A stretch of DNA of 64,000 bases, taken from positions 102,453 through 166,452 of the forward strand of contig QKWP01001068.1 in the NCBI GenBank assembly GCA_003550325.1. Direction: 5' to 3'. The translations under genes were made by a program, and so were the position numbers. Below, piece after piece: positions 45,757-55,748 of the stretch. The notes under the pieces are model-generated. The model was given only the letters and a program-made list of their open reading frames with translations. It ran no database searches and was not told where the DNA came from. Within the stretch, counting starts at the first letter, position 1. Every line of letters begins with the position of its first letter. Origin of the DNA: Gigaspora rosea (lineage: Eukaryota > Glomeromycota > Glomeromycetes > Diversisporales > Gigasporaceae).

Positions 45757-48499
45757 CTATTTTTAATATATTAACTAATCAAATTTAGAATATTTATTTA
45801 GCATAATAAAACAATTAAATTTTTGCAATTATTATTATATAGAAAAAATATTTAAAAATTAATTGCTTTTGATTTACTTATTCAATTTAGATAATTTAAT
45901 AACCAAGGTAATTATTTTAATAAATAATTCTAATGAATTTAAAATTATTCGAATCTGATTATATAATAACAATTTTGTTAGAATTTTGTTATTAAATAGT
46001 AAATATAATACAAAACTCCAATAATTTTGTAAACATGTATTATATATATATTATACATATATAATTTTAGATTTATTAGTATTATCTTATTAAAGGAATT
46101 ATTTTGATAGTTAAATCTTCTAAATTGGATTAGCAAATTATAAGTTATATAGCGACCCATCACTATGACAACCCATTACCATAGTGACTCTATATGATTG
46201 GTCAATCATTTTTTAGATTGGTGATTATATATAAACAATGTTTATTGCTTGATAATCATTGTTTTTGCTATTTTTTTTAGACTATTGTTTTCTTGATGTT
46301 GAAGTTGTTACTGTGTTAGCACCATTTTTATATGAAGATTTTTTTAGTTTCTTTTTTGTTTTTTTTTTACCTTTAATATATATATTTTTTTAGGTTTTTT
46401 TAGATATATTTCATTGTTGTAGTCACTTGGAGGTAAAGCAATAATATCATAAAGTTATAGAGCTGTAAGCTGTAATACTATAAAGCTATAAGCTATAATG
46501 CTATAAAGCCACAAGTTATAATATATTTTAAATTTTTTTTTTAATTTTAATCTTTTTATTTTAAATTTTTTTTTAATTTTGATCTTTTTATTTTAAATTT
46601 TTTTTAGCACTATAGTATTAGAAAATGTTGCTTTGTTCCTAGTTGATACTAGCTTTTATGAGAGTTATAATAAAATAAGTAATTAGGATCTAGTAGCAGG
46701 ATTTTAAAAGCTGCTCTTGGCCAACTAGAGTTTTTTAGTACTGATTAGATGTGATAGTTTTTTTTAAATTTAATCATTTTATATTAAAATTTTTTTCTAA
46801 TACTGCCATGGTATTAGAAAATGCCAAATGAAGTTCTTTTAGTACTGATTAGTACCAATTAGGTATGGTGTTTTTTTTTTTTTTGTTTTTTTTTATTTTT
46901 TTTAATTTTCTTTTTTTGTTTATAGAACTAGAAAAGGTTAAGATCAGGCAATAATTATATTAACAAAATTATTGAGACAGAAATTGCTAGACATATTCTA
47001 TTAGAAAAAATTATTGTTGCAATGCTTTGAATTCCCAGTACCAATTAGATAGTTTTTTTTATTCTATAATCTTTTTAATTTTAAATTTTTTTCTTTTGAT
47101 ATAGTATCTAGAAAATGCCAACTAGGTATAAAATAGGACCAAGTTAGGTTTTTTTTTTTTAATTATCTTTTTAATTTTTTTTTATAGAACTGGAATATTT
47201 AAGATTGGGCAATAAATTAAATTATTGAAACAAAAATTGTTACTAGCAGTGTTCTACTAGAAAAAATAATTCTAGTAACAACTTTGAATTTCCAGTACCA
47301 ACTAGGTGGTTTTTCAAAATGGAAAGCCCTAAAGTATTTTTTTGTTAATTTTTTTTAGTTATTAAAATTGCTATTGCTGGATTTGTTGCAAATTTAGTTG
47401 GGGTTTCTTGATTTTTTTATAGTTTTTTTCTTATAATGTAATATTATTGTAATATTATAATAAATTAAAATTGTGTATTGCTATTATTTTGGTTTGGATC
47501 ACTTATTTTTAATAAAATTTTATTAAGTAATAAGTTGCCGATAAAAATCAGTTATGTGCTCACATGATCAATTGTTCAAAATTGGAATAGTGCATATTTG
47601 CAATAGTATAATCTGCACATAAATTTAATTTTATTACAAAAGCATATATGATAATATATTCACATATCAAAACTAATTTTGAATAATTAATAGAGCATAA
47701 TTTGTGTATAAAATGGCTGACATTAAAGATAATATAATATCAGAACATTTCCAATCAGTAAGGCAAGACCAACTGAATTTTGTGTTTTATATTACTTTCC
47801 CTCTCTTCTGAAAGGGTGAGTGGCCCACAGCAGCAACAGAAATTACCTTAATCACTTTATAGTTTGGACATGAATAAATTTTGACAATTAGGACATAGTA
47901 CTATAAAATTTTAAAAAGATCATTTTTCAAAAAAAATGTTTCAGAATTGTTCTATAACTATATAAAATTTTTTAAAATTTTCTATAGCTTTATGTATATT
48001 TATCTTAATTTTTTTACTATGGGAGAGAGATGGGACTCTAAGAATACTGAATCTAGTTGGTCTCGTCTAAACACAAAACATAAACATAGTAGTCAGTATT
48101 TCAAAAAGTATAGTAATTTATCTGGTAAGTTAATGATGGGTTCAGTAACTTATAATAAAGATTTATAAATTATGGTAATTTTACAACCCTGGTAATTGCA
48201 TATTCTGCATATTTATACTTAATTTGCATAATTTGTAGCATAATTCTAACCAATTTATCATATAATTCAAATAAATCAAATTGTAAAGCAGGCAGAATTT
48301 GGGGTCTGTTATAGCAAAAAATGAGGCCCTCTAATTCAAAACAATCGATCATATCATCATATAATTGATTTTTATTAGTCAATCACAGGATCACTATAGT
48401 AATAGGTTACTATAAACTAATGCTCTTTTTAATAATATAAAATTAATTAATAAAAAATATGTTTTAACAACTATTATAAAATTTAGTTGAAAGTAGCAA
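45757..48499. repeat. AT-rich region with diverged tandem units
   Basis: From about 46260 to 47420 a phrase (T-rich tract, TTTTAAATTTTTTT, then a TAGTATTAGAAAATGC or TAGAACTAGAAAAG word, then a AGTACCAATTAGGT-like word) recurs four to five times. At 47758-48040 there is a degraded copy of the 26692 MITE. No gene is supported. Confidence 0.5.
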
Positions 48500-49020
48500 T
48501 ATCATATAGAAGGAGTGAGAGCTAGCTTGCTAAAGTAAAGGAGTGGTTCTCACTTAGGCCAGTTACACAATATAGCCAGTACTTATCTACCTTTAGAGGA
48601 AGCACTGCTAACAAATCTAGTTAGTATATCTGCAATAATATATAATAGACTACTGAGAGTTGTTAAACAAAGCATTGAACCCTTTATTAGTAAATAGGTA
48701 ATCTCAGAATATCAAGATTTAGGAAGTAACTACGAGATTATGATTATCTGGGCAAGGCCTCTGCACCTACTTGGAAGTATAGGATCAGCAATATGAGAGA
48801 AGCAGGAAATATAGTAAGTAGTTGAATGACAAGATAGAAAGTAGTCCAAAACCCAGATTGTACAGAAAATGGGTATAGAAAACTCTGATAGGTTTAGATC
48901 ACAGATTGTCAAGAATGTTTGAGTCTGTAGCACTTAATATATAGTATAACATTGCATCACATAATATATACAAATATATATTTAATAAAAAGTTTTCAAG
49001 GCACTACTTTATCTTAAAAA
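48500..49020 (+). mobile_element. Decayed LINE-like 3' end, second copy
   Basis: The end matches the element at 43388-44615: CTGATAGGTTTAGATCACAG corresponds to CTGGTAGGTTTAGGTCGTGA there. The terminus AAGGCACTACTTTATCTTAA corresponds to AGGCATGACCTCACCTTAAC, both before poly(A). Differences are mainly G/C to A/T, in keeping with long mutational decay toward AT. Confidence 0.55.
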
Positions 49021-50588
49021 AATATTTGTAACAACATATCATATATAATTAGCCAATAGTAATTAAAGTTAGAATTTGGGTTATACAAATTTATTTTTTA
49101 ATTAGCTATATCAATATGCCAATACAAATAAGTGTGTAACTATTGTTATAATTAGATATATTTTTAATTTTTTAATAATTTTAATTTTTTTAAAGTATAT
49201 AGACCTTTATAGTAAAAAGAACTAATACTAGTTTATATAAGATTTTGTAAAAATCAAGTTTATTTGTTTAGACTAATCTTGATTGATCAAAATTTTGTAA
49301 TTTGATTGGTCAGTTATATCAGGTAATCCCATGATATACAAAGCTTCCAAGAAATTTTTTTAAATATCTCAAATTTTTATTAAGCAAATCAACTTCCATT
49401 TATAATTGAAAAATGTAGCCTGATTGAAATTTATCTAAATATAACAAAACTCAATTTTTATTTTTGGGCAGTATCAGCCTTTCTATTGCAAAGGCCCTAT
49501 ATTCTCTCTAAATGCAGATCAAAGTACTAGTCCCAGAGGCATGCACTTAGAAAAAGTTTGCTATATTTTTTCAATTTTATGTTATATCTAATACTACAAT
49601 ATAACTGGTCTATCAGATAGTCTTATTACAAACATATGTACATTACTAAATTATATAAAAATCTATTATAAAATTAAAAAATTTTTATTGAATTTTATTG
49701 AGTAATTATCAAAATATTTGATTTAAAACTTAAAAGCTTTGTTGCAGCTTGACTCCTAAACTATATCTTAAATTTAAATAAAAATATATTGATACTGGTC
49801 TATTAAAATTTAATAAAAAATTTTTATTTTAATTTTCAAATTCATAGATTTAAAATAAAATTTTTTTTACCAAATTCCAATATTCCAATAGGAGGTTGTC
49901 AAGTTATCTTTATTTAAAAATAAGTTATAGTTTAAAATATTAAATTATAGCAAAATTTTTTAAATTTTAAATAATATCTTGACAATTACATAATAGAATT
50001 TAATAAATTTTTTTGTTTTAATTCTATAATGTTGTAAAATTAAAATAACCAATTTTATCAAATTTGGTCAATAGTTATTGAGAAATTCTTGTTTAGTTTA
50101 AAAAATTTGATTTGGACTTGTTTTTTCTAAGATGATCAGCAATTGTTAAACTTGATGTAAATATTTCTCAACTCCTACCAGACCAATTTTAATAATTTTT
50201 TATTTTTATATAAGATTAAAAAAATTATTGAATTTGACCTAGTAGTCATTGAGAAACCATCACATGAAGTTTTAAAAAAATTAATGCAGATCACGGGACC
50301 AATATTGTCCAATCAGTGATAGGAAGATTATCACACATTCAGCAATAGGGGGTAAATTAGTAAATCCTATTATAAATAAATATATATATATAACATAGAA
50401 GATATTGCTTTATACCAATATCTGGCAAACAAATTAGAATCACTGGACACTAACAAATATCTAGCACTTGATATTATTTCACTTGGGAATTTTGTAACCT
50501 TAAGAAATACTACGACACAGCAAAATTTGACACGATTACTAGACACAACAACAACAACAAAAAAAATACTATGCGTGACTAAAAATAA
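49021..50588. other. AT-rich spacer
   Basis: No gene seen up to the cysteine-rich exon. At 49520-49560 a few words (CTCTAAATGCA, GCACTTAG) recall the 31269 MITE. Confidence 0.4.
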
Positions 50589-50720
50589 TCCAACGATTCA
50601 GAAACAAGCAATAGAACAAGCAAAAATTGCATTTGTAACAAAACAAATTGCAAAGCTAAAGGCTGTTCATATCGTAAAAGTAATATTTGTCGTACCAGAC
50701 GTTGTGGATGTGTATTATGA
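50589..50720 (+). CDS. Cysteine-rich, CXC/tesmin-like exon fragment
   Basis: In the frame ending at TGA 50718-50720 the stretch from 50628 reads CICNKTNCKAKGC, then CRTRRCGC. The spacing is C-x-C-x4-C-x4-C-x7-C-x4-C-x-C, close to the CXC/tesmin metal-binding repeat (CxCxxxxCxxxxCxC...CxxxCxC) with two positions off. A different frame over the same bases (50527-50745) is longer but has no such pattern. In this fungal group such CXC tails are common in transposon-encoded and chromatin proteins. Probably the C-terminal fragment of one; no other part is found. Confidence 0.4.
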   Translation, partial: SNDSETSNRTSKNCICNKTNCKAKGCSYRKSNICRTRRCGCVL

Positions 50721-50983
50721 GGCAATAATCACTAATGTGAACTAACTTTAAAATTGTCAATGGGTTATTGTTTTTAAATAATTATGTTTGTCGTTTTTTC
50801 ATTCAATGACTTTATTGTACAAATTTGTATAATTTTACATGTAGCATTAAAATATAATAATAACGTATTATAAATGATAAACTATAGATGCAGACTTATT
50901 TATGTCATTAGTTACGTCTCAATAGTGATTTATTTTATAAACTGATGTTTATATAGGGCGTAACTTTACATGGGTGTCTAAAT

Positions 50984-51684
50984 TAGAGGTTGTACCCGAA
51001 ATAAATTTCAAATTCCGGATAATCCGCCCGTTTACCAGATTATTACCAGGTCACAAACCGGATTGTTTTGAAAAATCTGGGTTACTCGGGTGACCCAGTT
51101 GACCCAGTTTGTTTGATTGGCTAATGCAAAATTGAGGTAGCTCTTAAGGGTATGTAATTTTTTTAGGTGTGTACCCGTTAAAAAATTTAAGCTCCGGGTT
51201 ACTCACCGTTTACAACATTATAAAATGGGTCATCTTGATAATCTGGGTAACCCAGTTTTTTTTTGATTGATTGATACAAAATCATAAATTCTCTTATATG
51301 CATTTTTTTAAAAAACTATGTATAATGATAATGGTAACTGATAAATTTATTTAATTTTTATGTATAAACTTTAATATATAAGTTTAACCGGCCTAAAATT
51401 CATTCAGCAAATTTTACAGGTGCTCCGAGAATTATGATAATAGCTGTAACATAATCAGTTTATTCTCCAATGGCTAGAGGCTGTCAGAAAATAAACTGGG
51501 TTTAAATAATAAAATTTAAAATGACCTCACTCCCAACGGACATATGTACTGTACATATATTTGTATGTCACATTATCATGCTTATGGATAATAAATCCGG
51601 GTTACCCGGTTAATGATAGCTATGACCCGGTTGACAGGTGTTAACCGGGTTACCCGGGTAACGCTTATACGGGTACAAGCTCTA
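50984..51684. mobile_element. hAT-like MITE filled with CCCGGGTTAACC words
   Basis: Ends TAGAGGTTGTACCCG and its mirror CGGGTACAAGCTCTA. Flanks GTCTAAAT (50976-50983) and GTCGAAAT (51685-51692) are a target duplication with one mismatch. The interior repeats GGGTTACCCGG/CCGGTTGAC/ACCCAG words; a second inner start-like end (GTGTACCCGTTAAAAAATTT, 51167) suggests one copy inserted in another. Confidence 0.8.
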
Positions 51685-51692
51685 GTCGAAAT

Positions 51693-52546
51693 TACTCCTC
51701 TTAATAAAAATTATTTCGATATTTAGTCTGTCGAAATTAATTTTCCTTAGTGGCGAAATTAATTTTCTTATTGTCGAAAATTTTTAATGAAATTATTTGC
51801 ATTCTTTATGTCAAAATACATTAGATAGTATAGTTACTTTGTGGAATTCATATAAACAAACTAGCAATGTCGAAATGTTTGGCGAAAGTGCTTTTTTTAA
51901 AAAATCATTTAGACACCCATGTATAGGCATAACTAAGTGATGTCATAAGTCTGCTCTATATGACAAACCATACCGATCATTATATAATATATGTCAAATG
52001 CCAATTCCAAAATGAACATGTGTCAATTCTGAACATAAATTCTAAAGCGAGGTATAACATATAAATAAAGTATCAATCTTAGTTAAAATCAACATCAAAT
52101 GTTAAACGGAGTCTTTTTTACTCATCAATGCATGATTGTATCTGTGATCACATATTTTTACAGGTTGAGGCATCGAACTACGTGGCCGGATGATTTTGCC
52201 GGTGATTATCAGATTAGCTGATAATTCGGGTAAGATAGTGGTAGCTGATCTATCATAGTAGCATATGCTTGATCGACGTTAAGATAGTCTTTAATTGTTC
52301 AGATTTTCAGTTGGCATAAGATATTCTTCTTGTCTCAGGTTTCATGTACTGTATATCTGTATACATTATTTTGAATTTTACTGTATTCAGTTAGTGCGTT
52401 ATGCCTTATTTCTTCTAATGTCGGAAGGCAGTTTACTTTTTCTGCTACTTTATTTCTATCTTGAAAATCGAATATTTGTAGGTATTTTCTTCCGTAATAG
52501 TTATTAAGATACTTATTAACTCTGGTAAGTCTTCCTCTTAATCTGT
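51693..52546. other. Spacer downstream of the minus-strand ORF cluster
   Basis: No gene supported. It lies 3' of the last cluster ORF. A 70-codon hydrophobic frame on the plus strand (52295-52507) is probably chance. The first 200 bp contain repeated TCGAAATTAATTTTC words. Confidence 0.4.
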
Positions 52547-53347
52547 TTATTTCGATGTTACACCTTTCTTGTATTTTTCAATAGCAATTATTTCTTTTGT
52601 CGTTACTTTTTCTGTCTTCTTTTTAAAGGTATTAAATTCTTTTTCCGTTAATGGTGATATACCATTTTCTTCTTGCTTGCCAAGTGATTCTATTTCACAG
52701 TAATTGAAATATTTTCCAATTTCTTGAAATATGAAGTCTTGGTTCTTTTGTAGCATGGGTATCAGGTTCATGAATATGACTTCCTGAAATGTATGCCATG
52801 TCCAGTCAGATGATTTATCTGGCTCCGTTGCTATTGGTTCTTGTATCCAATCCCATGAATATATAAATATCGAGAGTGTAACATTATATGTCGCATCTTG
52901 AATGTTACATCTTCGAGCGGTCCATTCAAGTTGTGATGGTACTGTTTCACTCCAAATCTTCTGTAATTTTTCTTCTTCAAGAATTATTCCTGATTCTTCA
53001 AGTGTTTCACGCATTGCAGCATCTTCTTTTGTTTCTAAAATTTTATGTCCATTGTTATCGGTATAGACTTCTACCTTTTTTCCGGTACCTTGCATCATAT
53101 TGAAATATGGTTTATCGGGATGTATTCTTTGTGATAAAATAATTTGTATTCCTTTTTTTGGATCTCTTTTGAATATAACGACTTGTACTAATCGCCTGTC
53201 TTTTAATTGGTTATTCCTTCTACAATATGTACAATTGTTGTAGAAAGTCATTTCGTAGGTTTCAGTGAGTCCTCTATATTCAAAGATAGGTCGGTATTGT
53301 CTGCATCTTGAACATTGTCGTGTTCTTTCATTGATTTCGATTTCCAT
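52547..53347 (-). CDS. ORF7: zinc-ribbon Nudix hydrolase
   Basis: 266 residues. The N-terminus has a CSRC...CTYC zinc ribbon (Cys12, 15, 39, 42). From about residue 53 there is a Nudix fold, with the box near residues 100-121: Glu105, then seven residues, then RETLEESGI (113-121). This fits GX5EX7REUXEEXGU except that the leading glycine is one residue out of register. Nudix enzymes cleave nucleoside diphosphates linked to other groups; viral members can remove mRNA caps, but the substrate here is unknown. The tail after about 220 is Lys/Glu-rich. Its start overlaps the end of ORF6 by 100 bp in another frame, a compactness not usual for fungal nuclear genes. No intron signals are needed. Confidence 0.75.
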   Translation of the reverse strand: MEIEINERTRQCSRCRQYRPIFEYRGLTETYEMTFYNNCTYCRRNNQLKDRRLVQVVIFKRDPKKGIQIILSQRIHPDKPYFNMMQGTGKKVEVYTDNNGHKILETKEDAAMRETLEESGIILEEEKLQKIWSETVPSQLEWTARRCNIQDATYNVTLSIFIYSWDWIQEPIATEPDKSSDWTWHTFQEVIFMNLIPMLQKNQDFIFQEIGKYFNYCEIESLGKQEENGISPLTEKEFNTFKKKTEKVTTKEIIAIEKYKKGVTSK

Positions 53348-53769
53348 TTTTGGATTTGAAGTTCCTTTGCTTTTCGTATTAAGTATTGTCCTTTATATGC
53401 TCCAGATTCTTGTTTCTTTTTGAAATGCTCTTCAAAATAAGGTTTTCTTTTGTTTCTGCAATCTGCACACTTGGTACGTATTCCTCTTTGTCCTAATCCA
53501 AATTGTGAGTACTTTTTGTATTCTCTACAATTTGCGCACTTATATATTTTTGTAGCGTGATCAGGGTTTTCTTGTATGAACTTTTCAAGTTTCTTTATTC
53601 TTTTCTCAGTAGCTTTCTTTTGGTGATATAATTTCCTTTGTTCTTTTGCTCTAGGGGTATTAAGGTGTAATCTACCCTTGTTACAACACTTATATAGTTT
53701 TTTAGTTCTTTTATTTATATCAAAGTTATTTGTTTCTTTATATACTGCACAATTGGTACAGCGTGGCAT
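53248..53769 (-). CDS. ORF6: double zinc-ribbon protein, 173 aa
   Basis: Two cysteine clusters: CTNC with a CC pair (residues 4, 7, 28, 29) and CANC...CADC (78, 81, 101, 104). The surrounding pattern, C-x2-C-x2-Y then five or six residues to F, also occurs at the start of ORF7 (CSRCRQYRPIFEY), so the two neighbours share a module. It resembles the CxxC...CxxC ribbons common in phage and virus HNH-type and DNA-binding proteins, but no HNH histidines are seen. A basic, coiled-coil-like stretch (about 40-65) links the clusters. Its ATG directly follows the ORF5 stop (TAAATG). Function unknown; nucleic-acid binding is likely. Confidence 0.7.
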   Translation of the reverse strand: MPRCTNCAVYKETNNFDINKRTKKLYKCCNKGRLHLNTPRAKEQRKLYHQKKATEKRIKKLEKFIQENPDHATKIYKCANCREYKKYSQFGLGQRGIRTKCADCRNKRKPYFEEHFKKKQESGAYKGQYLIRKAKELQIQKWKSKSMKEHDNVQDADNTDLSLNIEDSLKPTK

Positions 53770-54402
53770 TTAAGCTATAATGGTTTGAACTTTTCCTTTG
53801 ATGTAAATATATTCGTGCCAAATATCTATTTTAATAAATATTTCATCTTCAAGTAAATTATCAAATAGTATGATAACGTAATAATAATTTCCAATAAATG
53901 GTTGGTTATTGGTATCCTTATAGATATTTATTTTGATACTAGGTGTTCCTTGGTGTGCTATTATTTGTAAAGGATCTTTATCTGAAATAGTAACACAGTA
54001 GTATGCTTCTTCTTTAATTTCTTCTTTTAGTAAGCCGTAAGGGTGTAATGCCTTTTCTGCTTGAGTAGTAAATAATGATGTTGTTATTTTGTGAGGTGGT
54101 ATGTCTGTTGAGAATACCCGTAATATTACTTTTCCAAATATATATCTATCTGGTATTACAGATATTTGAGCTGTTATTTGTGATTTAAGTACTAAAATGA
54201 TATCTGTATCTTTTGGTAGATGCGTAAATATTTGATATATTGTATTGTTGAGATGTTGTAAATATAACGTTTTATACTTTGTTGATATTGAACTGTATTC
54301 AGTTTTTGGTACTACTTTTATTTCAGTAGGTTCTTCTTTATAAATTGGTGTATAGTTGAAAGTACTATCTTCTGGTATTTGTCCCGTTCTGTAAATGCTC
54401 AT
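53770..54402 (-). CDS. ORF5: unknown 210-aa protein
   Basis: ATG at 54402; stop TAA abuts the start of ORF6. Rich in Ile, Thr and aromatic residues in alternating runs (for example DTDIILVLKSQ, YYYVIILFDN, IFIKIDIWHEYIYIKG), which suggests a beta-sheet fold. No membrane segment or known motif. It overlaps the end of ORF4 by 38 bp. I do not recognise a family. A beta-rich protein next to a basic-tailed one would be compatible with virion structural proteins, but that is only a guess from arrangement. Confidence 0.65.
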   Translation of the reverse strand: MSIYRTGQIPEDSTFNYTPIYKEEPTEIKVVPKTEYSSISTKYKTLYLQHLNNTIYQIFTHLPKDTDIILVLKSQITAQISVIPDRYIFGKVILRVFSTDIPPHKITTSLFTTQAEKALHPYGLLKEEIKEEAYYCVTISDKDPLQIIAHQGTPSIKINIYKDTNNQPFIGNYYYVIILFDNLLEDEIFIKIDIWHEYIYIKGKVQTIIA

Positions 54403-54994
54403 TGAAATGTAATTCTTCGTCTTCTGGATTGATTATATCTCTACCTTGTACAAAATTAGCTCCTTCATTAGTTAAGATTCCCTGTAAGGAATTTGCTCCG
54501 TGTACAATTATTTGTGTTATGAAGTATGGTATAAGTCTTTCTTTGGTTGCACTAATAAGTTTCCACTTAATTGATCCTATTTGTTGGTAAGTTGCAGTTA
54601 ATAGATTAATATATTCAGTTTGCCTTTGTTGTTGTTCGTGAACAAATATAGCAGTATCGTTTGGTATTAAACCATTGACTTCGAGTGCTTGTTGTAATAC
54701 TACTAGTGTTTGTTCTAGTCTATGGTTACTTGTTGGTGAACAATGTGAGATTAGTTCTTTAATAGTAACTTCAATATCAAGTTGTACTTCTTCAATTGGT
54801 ATTTGTATAAGGATTTCTTCAGTAGGTTTAATATATTTCCTAAGGGTATTTCTGAGTCTTGGTATAAAATTCTACTGATAGTTAAATTTAGCGTTTTCAG
54901 GTGTAATACTTTCTTTTAGCTGCTTTGGAATTTTTGCTATTAATTTCTTTTTGTATTTTTTGTTAGAATTTCTTTTCCTGCTTCGCTTAAACAT
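54365..54994 (-). pseudogene. ORF4: basic-tailed protein, one in-frame TAG
   Basis: The frame begins MFKRSRKRNSNKKYKKK (ATG at 54992-54994) and continues to a TAG at 54365-54367. One in-frame TAG at 54872-54874 (codon 41) interrupts it. The second part has no ATG, yet 168 further codons stay open, so this is one gene with a single lesion, or one read through. The Lys/Arg-rich tail resembles nucleic-acid-binding N-termini of small capsid proteins and of nuclear-targeted proteins. The rest is helical, Gln/Glu-rich (EQTLVVLQQALEVNG, HEQQQRQTEYINLL). No family recognised. Confidence 0.6.
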
Positions 54995-55103
54995 TTAAGC
55001 AATTTTATTAGAAAAATGTCGATTCTGCCCCCTCTTGAGGTTATACTAAAGCCTTCTTTAGTTAAATATGGATATTATAATCCAGTTGTTTTGCTCTAAC
55101 TCC

Positions 55104-55496
55104 TCATAAAGTTTCCTGGAGTTGTATTCCTGTATTATTTCGGTATAAATTGTTTAATAAGGTTACTGTTTCTTGTACCGCAATGGTATTATTAATTCTA
55201 TTTCGGTTTGCAAATATTGCTGTGCTAGTTTGTATTGCTACAATAGCTGCTTGATTTATTAGTCCTGAGCCATTTAATGGTACATTGTCTTGAGTTCTAT
55301 GTTGTCTTCCAATATTTTCTTCAAGTGTTAGTAATCCTATTTCAGTGCTTCTCAAGTATTCAAGGATTAATCTTTGTTGTCTGGCTCTATTGGCTATTAA
55401 ATTTTGCTGTTGCCCTCGTATTTGTGCGTGGTTTGGAACTCGTCTCGCTTGTGGGTATGAGTTATTTCTTTGTGGATTTCTTGGTTGTTGACTCAT
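55104..55496 (-). CDS. ORF3: Arg/Gln/Asn-rich 130-aa protein
   Basis: Starts MSQQPRNPQRNN. The first 45 residues are Gln/Arg/Asn-rich and probably disordered. They are followed by a helical part (LILEYLRSTEIGLLTLEENI) and an Ala/Ile/Asn-rich part (AAIVAIQTSTAIFANRNR). The polar basic start and lack of lysine set it apart from ORF4. About 110 bp separate it from ORF4 and 35 bp from ORF2. Function unknown. Confidence 0.6.
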   Translation of the reverse strand: MSQQPRNPQRNNSYPQARRVPNHAQIRGQQQNLIANRARQQRLILEYLRSTEIGLLTLEENIGRQHRTQDNVPLNGSGLINQAAIVAIQTSTAIFANRNRINNTIAVQETVTLLNNLYRNNTGIQLQETL

Positions 55497-55531
55497 CTAA
55501 TATTGTGTTCAAAAGGCTCCGGTCCTCTCTT

Positions 55532-55684
55532 TCAATATTTAAATGAGTTTTCACTAGGTATATTCTGTTTCTCACAATTAATACAAGTGGTGTTGATTTT
55601 GGTACAGCGTATGTGTTTAGCTCTACAATAGTTGCAAGATTTAGTAGCTCTTTTATGGTACTTATGAAATCGTTGCGACTTCAT
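55532..55684 (-). CDS. ORF2: 50-aa Zn2Cys6-like protein
   Basis: A short frame with ATG at 55682-55684. It reads MKSQRFHKYHKRATKSC, then CNYCRAKHIRC, six residues, CINCEKQ. The spacing C-x2-C-x6-C-x6-C-x2-C matches fungal Gal4-type binuclear zinc clusters up to the last cysteine, where a serine (SEN) stands in place of the sixth Cys. The basic N-terminus suits DNA binding. Its place in a compact run of ORFs suggests a small viral or plasmid regulator, or a transcription-factor domain captured from a fungus. Confidence 0.5.
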   Translation of the reverse strand: MKSQRFHKYHKRATKSCNYCRAKHIRCTKINTTCINCEKQNIPSENSFKY

Positions 55685-55748
55685 GCTGCTTTATGAGGAT
55701 TTTATCCATGTTTAAATAAGTTTTTAATTCATAGGGGGGATTGTGATT

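Noticed and set aside
52888-55546. Plus-strand ORFs of 61-89 codons opposite the compact cluster
   Set aside because: They are antisense to better supported minus-strand genes and read as hydrophobic Ser/Leu/Phe strings.
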